Of a DNA stretch of 7,368 bases, positions 1 through 5,721 are shown in pieces (within the stretch, counting starts at the first letter, position 1; each line of letters starts with the position of its first letter). The notes under the pieces were generated by a model. That model searched no databases and was not told where the DNA came from. It saw only the letters and a list, made by a program, of their open reading frames with translations. The DNA is taken from NCBI GenBank assembly GCA_029982105.1, contig JARRCQ010000076.1, positions 1-7,368 on the forward strand. Reading direction: 5' to 3'. Both the position numbers and the translations under genes were made by a program. The DNA comes from Candidatus Atribacteria bacterium. Its GTDB lineage: Bacteria > Atribacterota > Atribacteria > Atribacterales > Caldatribacteriaceae.

Positions 1-2
1 AA

Positions 3-2177
3 AAATTGCAAGAAATAAAGGAAGAAATTAAAGAGCGAGAGACTAAGAGAAATAATTTAGCTAGCTATGAAGACAAGCTTCGCTGGGAAGCTCAGCCTTT
101 AGCTGAAGAGGCAAGAGCTATTAAAAAAGAATTGCAAGAATTGAATAAAAACAGAGAAGAAGCAGTAAGAAAAATAGAACAGATAGAGATAACTCTCCAA
201 AAAGAAGAAGAAGCTCAAAAGAGATTGGAAGAGAAAATTACTGAAGAAAAAGACAAAATAGACATCGAAGGAAAAATAATCGAAAAAGCAGAGAAAGCGA
301 AAGAGCGAATAGAGCCTCTCCTTAAAGAATTAGGAGAGAAAGAAAGGGAACTTTCTCTTATAGGCGAAGAACTCGAGAGTTTACAAAAAGAGATTACACT
401 GGGTAATAAAGAGCATAAAAAAATAGAGAGAGAGTGGGAAAAAAAGAAAAAAGAGTTATCTCTCTGGCAGGCAGAAAAAAAGTTAAAGGAAGAAAACTAT
501 CGCCAGATAGTGAAAAACTTTGCTCTTTGGGAGCTGGAAAAAGAGTGGGAAGAAAAAGGCGCTTGCCCTCTCTGTGGTAGTAATGTTCCTCCGCCTCAGG
601 TCAGAGCGTTTCCAGAGGTAGACTGGGAGGAATACCATTCTTTTCAGGAACAAGGAGTAAAGTTAGTAGAGGAGGAAAGTTCTCTTCGTCAGAAAAAAAT
701 TCAAGAAGAAACTAAGATAACAGAGTTAAAGGATAAAGAAAAAGTAGCACTGGAAAAAAAGAAAAAGCTGGAAGAGGAAAAGGATAGAATCTTAGATGCT
801 CTAAAAAACATTGATTTACCGCCTCTGGCAAAACCGGAAAACTTGGAGGAGTTTTTGAAAGAAAAAAGAAGAGAGAGAGAAAGAGCGATTTCGAGCCTTC
901 ATGAACTGGAAAAAAATCAGGAAGTTAAAAAGACTGAAATAGAAGGAATGAAAAAGGAAAGAGATAGAGAAAAGGAGAGGGTAAATACTATAAAAGAGAG
1001 CATAAGTGCCAAAGAACAATTGTTATCCGAAAAAAGAGAACAACTTTGGCAAATTTTTACTTTTCTGCGCTGGAAAGATGACCGGCTCCCAGAAGAAGCT
1101 TTCAGTGATTTGTGGGATAAATTTTCAAAGCGTTTGCAAGCTCTTTCGGAAGAGGTAGAGAAGTTGAGGAGAGAAGAAAGTAGAACCGAGGAAAAAATAA
1201 AGATTCTTTGTAAAAATAAGGAAGAAGCAGAGGAGAAGATAGCGAAATTATTGGAGCAAGGAGAGGAGCTTCGAGAGAGAGAAGGAGAAAAAAGAAAAGC
1301 TTTCCAAGAGGAATTGTCTCGCTTAGGTTGGAGTGCAGAATATTTTGAGCAGTTACGGGATAAAAAAGTAGGTAATTGGCAAGAGATATGGCATAGATTA
1401 GAAGGAGAGATAAAACAAACAGAGAACTCTCTTCGAGATTACCAGGAGAAAAAGACGAATTTAATACACAAACTGGAAATAAGAGAAGAGGAAGTAGAAG
1501 AGCAATTAATGCAAGAAGAAAAAATATTGGAAGAGTTGCAAAAAGAGCTGGGAGAAATCAGAGAGAAGAAAGGGAGCTTGGATAAAGAGATGGAGAATTT
1601 ACAAGTTAAAATAGAAGAGCGGGATAAGCTGAGAAAGGAGTTACAAGAGAAAAGGAAAAATCGGGAACTTCACTCTCAATTGGATAAGGCATTAGATGCT
1701 CGAGGTTTTCGCAGTTACCTTTTGGGCTTTCTCTTCCGAGAATTGGAAGAAGAAGCCTCTTTCTTTTTAGGGGATTTGTCTCAAGGCCGCTATCTTTTAC
1801 GAATGAAGATGGAAGAAGGCAAAGCCGAGATGGTAGTGGTGGATAATAATTATGGAGGGGAAGAGCGTTTACCCAGTGAATGCTCTGGTGGAGAAAAAAC
1901 TCTGGTCGCTCTATCTTTGGCCCTGGCTTTATCTCGTATTCATCTCCGGGAAGTGGGTAAAGAAAGAGGAGCAGATTGTCTTTTTATTGATGAAGGTTTT
2001 TCTGCGTTAGACCAAGAGCATTTAGAGTTAGTGGCTGATGCTATTTTGCATTTAAGTCAGGATGGACGGATGGTGGGAATAGTAACTCATGACCCATCTT
2101 TTGCCCGCTATTTTCCGCTCCATCTTGAAGTCAGAGGAGGAAAGGCTTTTTGGAGGAGAAACGAGGAAGTTATTTGA
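3..2177 (+). CDS. sbcC: SbcC/Rad50-type DNA-repair ATPase, 5'-truncated by the window edge
   Basis: This is the C-terminal part of an SMC-like ATPase of the SbcC/Rad50 family, which with the nuclease SbcD/Mre11 binds, tethers and opens DNA ends. The frame is open to the left edge, so the TTG at 6 is probably not the true start; residues below are counted from it. In order: Glu/Lys-rich coiled coil (about 1-180), a zinc hook CPLC with Cys187 and Cys190, a second long coil with breaks near 347-375 and 432-470 (the latter like the 'LGW' element seen after the hook in SbcC proteins), then the C-terminal ATPase lobe. That lobe carries the ABC signature SGGEK (627-631), Walker B LFIDE (659-663) with a D-loop SALD, and the switch His695 in VTHD. 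The N-terminal lobe with Walker A and Q-loop is missing; judging from coil symmetry, roughly 250-300 residues lie upstream (inference). It overlaps the next gene, so the two are co-transcribed. Family assignment is firm; the choice between the names SbcC and Rad50 is convention. Confidence 0.93.
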   Translation, partial: KLQEIKEEIKERETKRNNLASYEDKLRWEAQPLAEEARAIKKELQELNKNREEAVRKIEQIEITLQKEEEAQKRLEEKITEEKDKIDIEGKIIEKAEKAKERIEPLLKELGEKERELSLIGEELESLQKEITLGNKEHKKIEREWEKKKKELSLWQAEKKLKEENYRQIVKNFALWELEKEWEEKGACPLCGSNVPPPQVRAFPEVDWEEYHSFQEQGVKLVEEESSLRQKKIQEETKITELKDKEKVALEKKKKLEEEKDRILDALKNIDLPPLAKPENLEEFLKEKRRERERAISSLHELEKNQEVKKTEIEGMKKERDREKERVNTIKESISAKEQLLSEKREQLWQIFTFLRWKDDRLPEEAFSDLWDKFSKRLQALSEEVEKLRREESRTEEKIKILCKNKEEAEEKIAKLLEQGEELREREGEKRKAFQEELSRLGWSAEYFEQLRDKKVGNWQEIWHRLEGEIKQTENSLRDYQEKKTNLIHKLEIREEEVEEQLMQEEKILEELQKELGEIREKKGSLDKEMENLQVKIEERDKLRKELQEKRKNRELHSQLDKALDARGFRSYLLGFLFRELEEEASFFLGDLSQGRYLLRMKMEEGKAEMVVVDNNYGGEERLPSECSGGEKTLVALSLALALSRIHLREVGKERGADCLFIDEGFSALDQEHLELVADAILHLSQDGRMVGIVTHDPSFARYFPLHLEVRGGKAFWRRNEEVI
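2135..2140 (+). promoter_or_regulatory. Shine-Dalgarno for the NurA gene inside sbcC
   Basis: AGGAGG lies within the end of the sbcC coding sequence, 9 nt before the TTG at 2150. It supports that TTG as the NurA start. A weaker GAGGA at 2163-2167 could instead serve a second in-frame TTG at 2174, so the start is not settled. Confidence 0.6.
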
Positions 2178-3220
2178 ATTTGGCCGATTTTTTGCGGGAA
2201 AAAGCCGCGCAGCTTGACCACTGGTTTTATGATGAGGATTCTTTTCCTCGCTTTTTTAGGGAAGAAAACGATAGTTTCTTAACTACTTCTGATTTATGGG
2301 AGATAGAAGAAGGAGATTTTTCTTCCTGGTCGGCGAAGCGTTCTTCCTCGGCTTTAGAAGAGGTCTATTTAGTAGATGGAAGAATGCGCGTCCACGCCCG
2401 CATTATAGTGGGGATGAAAGTGGTGCTCTTGGGCGAGGTGGTAGCAGGTTTTGCCCGGTGGCAAAAAGAAAGAGGTCTTTCTTTAGGGTTTTCTCCCCAG
2501 GATCCTCCCCGATTAGAGCGGGTTTTAGGAGCACCAGAAGGTCTCTTTTTGGGGGAGATGGTTTCTCGGGAGTTTTCTCTGGGGCCAGGTTTTGTTTTTA
2601 ATGTTTGGGAATCAGCTCGTACCTCTCGGTATCCTCAAGAATTAGAAGCAGCTCAGCAGGCTATTTTTAGTGCTATGCAGGTTTTGGAAGGTAAGGTGGT
2701 AAAAGATTTGCTTTCTCGTTCTTCCTGTATCATCAAGGATGGGACGCTACACGAAGGAGATCCGGAGTTCCGACCGGGAGTAGGACCTTGTGGGTTGGTG
2801 AAAAGAGTGGAAGACTTGCACCTCCCTTCATCTTATTTAGAATCTTTGTTTCAATTAGAAGAAGGAGAACGAACCCCTTTTTTTAGTGCCTATTTAAGAA
2901 AAGATTCTCCTACCTTGCGAGTTTTTTGCTATACTCGCTTAGTGAAAAGAGATGATAATTATCCCTGGAAAGGGTTAGTGCGCTTGGAAACTCTCTTGAA
3001 TAAGGAGAGATGGGCAGGGGAAAAAGATAATATTTCTCTCCTTTTCGATGGATTGGTATCTCTTCTACCTTTTTTGACTGCTGACTTTCCGGGTAAAAGG
3101 TTACCGGAAAACATTTTTCCCGTGATTGCTTTAGAAGAGCATCTGGGGCAATATCTATCATCTCCTCTTTTAGTGCAAGAGTTGGTACGGAAAGCTTTGG
3201 GGAGGAAAGAAAATGGATGA
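2150..3220 (+). CDS. nurA: NurA-family 5'-3' nuclease
   Basis: This is a 356-residue protein of the NurA nuclease family, which acts with the HerA translocase to degrade the 5' strand at DNA ends. Visible family marks are an acidic motif in a hydrophobic strand, LVDGR (Asp76, motif I metal ligand), a second strand-loop Asp in IIKDGTL (Asp197), and a C-terminal FPVIALEEH segment (His331) matching the P-x-x-(A)-E/D-H region near the NurA C-terminus. Length fits the family. The HerA gene directly follows, which is the usual partner arrangement and the strongest support for the call. Start: TTG at 2150 has a strong Shine-Dalgarno at 9 nt and gives a 28-nt overlap with sbcC. TTG at 2174 would give a protein 8 residues shorter with a 4-nt TTGA overlap and is a real alternative. 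Sequence similarity between NurA proteins is low, so the catalytic residue assignments are tentative. No frameshift or damage is seen. Confidence 0.83.
   Translation: MEEKRGSYLNLADFLREKAAQLDHWFYDEDSFPRFFREENDSFLTTSDLWEIEEGDFSSWSAKRSSSALEEVYLVDGRMRVHARIIVGMKVVLLGEVVAGFARWQKERGLSLGFSPQDPPRLERVLGAPEGLFLGEMVSREFSLGPGFVFNVWESARTSRYPQELEAAQQAIFSAMQVLEGKVVKDLLSRSSCIIKDGTLHEGDPEFRPGVGPCGLVKRVEDLHLPSSYLESLFQLEEGERTPFFSAYLRKDSPTLRVFCYTRLVKRDDNYPWKGLVRLETLLNKERWAGEKDNISLLFDGLVSLLPFLTADFPGKRLPENIFPVIALEEHLGQYLSSPLLVQELVRKALGRKENG
3201..3205 (+). promoter_or_regulatory. Shine-Dalgarno for herA
   Basis: GGAGG (in the run GGGGAGG, 3199-3205) sits 7 nt before the ATG at 3213, inside the nurA coding sequence. 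It fixes the HerA start and the 8-nt overlap with nurA, which suggests translational coupling of the two partners. Confidence 0.8.
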
Positions 3221-5150
3221 ATTTATCGGTACGGTTACTGGTTTAGAAGAAATTAACCCCTATTGTTTCTTTGTGCGAGTTAACTCCTCTTATTCTTCTA
3301 CTGTTGCTCTGGATCAGGTAGTAAGAGTAGATTATCACTGGGGGGATAGAGAATTTCATACTTATGGAATGATTACTGAAGTAAAAGCTAAGTGGGATGG
3401 TAGTATTTCTACCGGTTACCAAGAAGAAGCTTATAACGAAGGAATTTATCAAGGAGTGCCCATTTACTTGGGGAAAGTAGTGGTAACCAGGGTTTTAGAA
3501 AAAAAGGGGGAAACCCTTATCCCAGTTCCTTATTCTTTCCCTCCCCCCGCCGGAGAAAAAGTATTTGGGGCTTGTGGTGAGGAGTTGGGAGTGGCTTTAG
3601 GGTTTTCAGAAATCCGCAGAGGAAAAAGAGCTCTTCCTTGCGGAATTTTACCTTCCGGAGACGTGGCTTATTTAGACCTTAAATATATATTAGGAGATAA
3701 TGGAGCTCATATCAATATCAGTGGCCAATCGGGAGTAGCAGCCAAAACCTCTTATGCCACTTTTTTGTTGTGGATGTTGATGAATTACCCCCATTATGTT
3801 AAAGACCATGCTTTTTCTAATCAATTGGTTAATAGTCGTTCTTTAGTTTTCAACGTTAAAGGGGAAAGCCTTCTTTTTCTGGACCATTGGAATGAGGAGT
3901 GGAAAAGGGCTCAAGAAAAAGACCCAGAAGGAAAAAGACAATTTGCTGAATGGCAAGAAATGTTTCGCCTTTTTGAGGTAGAACCTCATCCTTTCTCGGG
4001 AGTGGAAGTTTATGTTCCTCCTCGCAACGAAAAAGGTTCTCCCTATATTCATCACAGCCGCCCAGAAGTGAAAGTTTATGGCTGGGATATATTGGATATT
4101 GTGGAATTGGGGCTTTTGTCTTTAATGTTTGACCCTGAAGAACTATCTCAGAGTCCTAATTTTTTGCTAACTGTAACTGTAATTGAAGATTTCTTACGAG
4201 ACCAGTATGATAGATTGGTGGAAGATGCCCGGAGAGAATTGCGGAGCGGTAGCTATCCAGTGAAAATTGATTTGCAGGGATTAACCAACCAGGAGTTGGT
4301 GCGAGTTTATCTCCAGGCAACAGGAGAAGAGCCCCGGCTTATTCTGGAAAATTTTAGTTTACCCGATAACTTAGGCTCTCTTATTAACATGCTTCGTCTC
4401 TCTTTAGAAGGAGAAGGGAGATTAGGAGAGGAATTGCAGAGAGAGCAAATTGACCCTCGCACAACTTTGGCTATTTCTCGCCGCTTGCGGGCTGCTCGCC
4501 GCACCGGGTTAAATCTTCTGTGGAGAGATATTACTCGCTTACCCTATCGAGAAGTCAAAGAAGTGCCAGAAGGTGACTATCACCTGCGATGGAACCGTCC
4601 GGGAGGAATATCAGTAGTAGACATTTCTAAACTTACTTATCAGGGACAGGCTTTTGTAGTAGGAGCAGCTCTGCGAGAGATAATGCATCTCAAAGAAAGA
4701 GAGCTTTTGGCGGAACCAGTTTTTGTTTACTTAGATGAGCTTAATAAATATGCTCCTCGCACTGGGGGAGGGCCATTGGGTAACATCTTTCGGGACGTGG
4801 CCGAGAGGGGACGTTCTTTCAGAGTGGTATTAATTGGGGCAGAACAAACTGCTTCTCAGGTAGACTATCGGGTAATAACTCAGGCAGCAACTACGGTAGT
4901 GGGTAGACAAAAGTTAGCTGAACTACACAAAGAAGAATATGCTCATTTAGAGGGAAATTTACGAGATAAAGCGGCTACCCTTTTACCCGGAGAGGTAATC
5001 ATTGACCAGCCTTTTTTGCGTATTCCCCTCACGGTAAAGTTTCCTCTTCCTCCTTGGGCTACTTCAGAGGAAAACCGAGAAGAGCTATATCGAAAGGGAG
5101 CAGTAACGTTTTCTCTCGAAGAAGGGTTAAGAAAACTATTAGGAGAATAG
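3213..5150 (+). CDS. herA: HerA-family (FtsK/HerA) DNA translocase ATPase
   Basis: This 645-residue ATPase belongs to the HerA/DUF87 branch of the FtsK-HerA superfamily; such proteins form hexameric rings that pump DNA into the attached NurA nuclease. The N-terminus opens with IGTVTG and a beta-rich stretch to about residue 110, typical of the HAS-barrel. The P-loop is GQSGVAAKTS (171-180), which keeps Lys178-Thr179 but has Ala where the canonical Gly precedes Lys. Walker B is VFVYLDE with Asp508-Glu509. A HerA-type IGAEQTAS strand (Glu544, Gln545) and a conserved VVGR (Arg565, a candidate trans-acting arginine) follow. A mostly helical insert (about 210-420) lies between the Walker motifs. 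The start is the ATG with a strong Shine-Dalgarno; it overlaps nurA by 8 nt. Position directly after nurA and sbcC argues for end resection. Defence-type HerA ATPases paired with Sir2 or DUF4297 effectors are a less likely reading, as no such effector is present. Confidence 0.88.
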   Translation: MDEFIGTVTGLEEINPYCFFVRVNSSYSSTVALDQVVRVDYHWGDREFHTYGMITEVKAKWDGSISTGYQEEAYNEGIYQGVPIYLGKVVVTRVLEKKGETLIPVPYSFPPPAGEKVFGACGEELGVALGFSEIRRGKRALPCGILPSGDVAYLDLKYILGDNGAHINISGQSGVAAKTSYATFLLWMLMNYPHYVKDHAFSNQLVNSRSLVFNVKGESLLFLDHWNEEWKRAQEKDPEGKRQFAEWQEMFRLFEVEPHPFSGVEVYVPPRNEKGSPYIHHSRPEVKVYGWDILDIVELGLLSLMFDPEELSQSPNFLLTVTVIEDFLRDQYDRLVEDARRELRSGSYPVKIDLQGLTNQELVRVYLQATGEEPRLILENFSLPDNLGSLINMLRLSLEGEGRLGEELQREQIDPRTTLAISRRLRAARRTGLNLLWRDITRLPYREVKEVPEGDYHLRWNRPGGISVVDISKLTYQGQAFVVGAALREIMHLKERELLAEPVFVYLDELNKYAPRTGGGPLGNIFRDVAERGRSFRVVLIGAEQTASQVDYRVITQAATTVVGRQKLAELHKEEYAHLEGNLRDKAATLLPGEVIIDQPFLRIPLTVKFPLPPWATSEENREELYRKGAVTFSLEEGLRKLLGE

Positions 5151-5154
5151 GAGG
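5149..5154 (+). promoter_or_regulatory. Shine-Dalgarno for yjbQ
   Basis: AGGAGG overlaps the last two bases of the herA stop codon and lies 6 nt before the ATG at 5161. It settles that start and shows that yjbQ is read from the same transcript as herA. Confidence 0.8.
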
Positions 5155-5160
5155 CATAAA

Positions 5161-5559
5161 ATGCCCAGTGAATTTACGGTAAGAACTCATTCTCAAGAAG
5201 AATTTATTGACATTACCAATTTGGTGAAAGGAGTAGTGGCTTCTTCAGGTGTGCAGAAGGGAATAGCAGTAGTTTATATTCCTCATACTACTGCAGGAGT
5301 TACCATCAATGAAAGTGCTGACCCCAGTGTGGTAGAGGATATTTTAGAAACTTTACGGAAAATAGTCCCTTTTAATTTTCCCTATCATCATTTAGAGGGC
5401 AATGCTCCTGCTCACATTAAAGCTAGTATAATGGGCTCTTCTCTCTCGGTGTTAATTGATAAAGGCAACTTACTTTTAGGAACTTGGCAAGGAATCTTCT
5501 TCTGTGAATTTGATGGCCCCCGCACTCGGAGAGTGTGGGTAGAAGTGAGAGGAGAATGA
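5161..5559 (+). CDS. yjbQ: YjbQ/UPF0047 family protein
   Basis: This is a complete 132-residue protein of the YjbQ/UPF0047 family, about the usual family length. Members are small single-domain beta-rich cytoplasmic proteins; some show weak thiamine-phosphate-synthase activity, which gave rise to the name 'secondary thiamine-phosphate synthase', but the physiological role is unclear. Family motifs are all present: HTTAGVTINE (His42), the HHLEGNAPAHIK block (His76, His77, Asn81, His85), whose histidines are thought to bind a metal, and the C-terminal LLLGTWQGIFFCEFDGPR block. The gene starts 10 nt after herA with its own strong Shine-Dalgarno, so it is the distal gene of the repair operon. Nothing in the sequence explains a link to DNA repair. 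No terminator was found after it. Family assignment is firm; function is not. Confidence 0.93.
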   Translation: MPSEFTVRTHSQEEFIDITNLVKGVVASSGVQKGIAVVYIPHTTAGVTINESADPSVVEDILETLRKIVPFNFPYHHLEGNAPAHIKASIMGSSLSVLIDKGNLLLGTWQGIFFCEFDGPRTRRVWVEVRGE

Positions 5560-5585
5560 CTTGCTGCGCTTGTAAATAGAATGCC

Positions 5586-5614
5586 TTGTGAGTGAGTGAG
5601 GTGTATGCTAAAAT
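5586..5614 (+). promoter_or_regulatory. Candidate sigma-70-type promoter for the solute-binding protein gene
   Basis: A -35-like TTGTGA (5586-5591, 4 of 6 to consensus) and a -10-like TAAAAT (5609-5614, 5 of 6) are separated by 17 nt. TGC at 5606-5608 supplies the TG of an extended -10. Transcription would start near 5620-5622, giving a leader of about 100 nt before the ATG at 5722. It lies in the only sizeable gap of the window, where a new unit is expected. Assigned by eye. Confidence 0.5.
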
Positions 5615-5622
5615 TTTTAAAG

Positions 5623-5692
5623 TCCGAGCTGGTATCGATTGCGCTGTAAAAATCAACAAAAAGGAGGTGAAATTTTTCATTTCGAGCTCGGA
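5623..5692 (+). repeat. 8-bp inverted repeat in the leader, enclosing an orphan Shine-Dalgarno
   Basis: TCCGAGCT (5623-5630) is the exact reverse complement of AGCTCGGA (5685-5692), with 54 nt between. The left arm falls at the predicted 5' end of the transcript. The right arm overlaps a perfect palindrome, CGAGCTCG (5683-5690). A small hairpin, GAAAT (5669-5673) with ATTTC (5679-5683), could form inside the loop. No T-tract follows, so it is not a terminator. It matches no riboswitch class I recognise. Confidence 0.4.
5661..5670 (+). promoter_or_regulatory. Orphan perfect Shine-Dalgarno sequence
   Basis: AAGGAGGTGA is fully complementary to the anti-Shine-Dalgarno end of bacterial 16S rRNA, yet no ATG, GTG or TTG lies at a normal distance after it. 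It is 51 nt upstream of the real start at 5722, which has its own site. It may be a ribosome standby site, a site for a leader peptide with a rare start such as ATT at 5679, or a remnant. Confidence 0.5.
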
Positions 5693-5708
5693 GTTGAAAA
5701 TACCAAAG

Positions 5709-5714
5709 AGGAGG
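5709..5714 (+). promoter_or_regulatory. Shine-Dalgarno for the solute-binding protein gene
   Basis: AGGAGG lies 7 nt before the ATG at 5722, which is followed at once by a good signal peptide. It fixes the start and lies just outside the leader inverted repeat. Confidence 0.85.
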
Positions 5715-5721
5715 TCTGAAG

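Noticed and set aside
6..8. TTG as the real start of the SbcC/Rad50 gene
   Set aside because: The frame is open to the window edge, the Walker A lobe is missing and there is no room for a ribosome binding site.
816..1019. Antisense open frame within sbcC rich in Phe, Leu and Ser
   Set aside because: It is the complement of the Glu/Lys-rich coiled-coil coding sequence and has no family features; other antisense frames at 2910-3161, 3243-3452, 3843-4055 and 4307-4504 are rejected for the same reason.
2296..2601. Second same-strand frame inside the NurA gene
   Set aside because: Low-complexity Arg/Phe-rich shadow of the NurA frame without recognisable motifs.
5521..5537. Hairpin CACTC-GGA-GAGTG near the end of yjbQ as a terminator
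   Set aside because: The stem is short, lies within coding sequence and is not followed by a T-tract.
3..5559. Anti-phage defence island built on HerA
   Set aside because: HerA-based defence systems pair with effectors such as Sir2 or DUF4297 proteins; here the partners are NurA and SbcC, which fit housekeeping end resection, and no mobile-element signs are seen.
5423..5680. Antisense frame spanning the end of yjbQ and the intergenic gap
   Set aside because: No recognisable domain, and it runs through the well-supported yjbQ coding sequence and the promoter region.
5560..5721. tRNA, known riboswitch or CRISPR repeat in the intergenic gap
   Set aside because: No cloverleaf, recognised aptamer core or spaced direct repeats; the only repetition is a short GTGA run at about 5588-5599.
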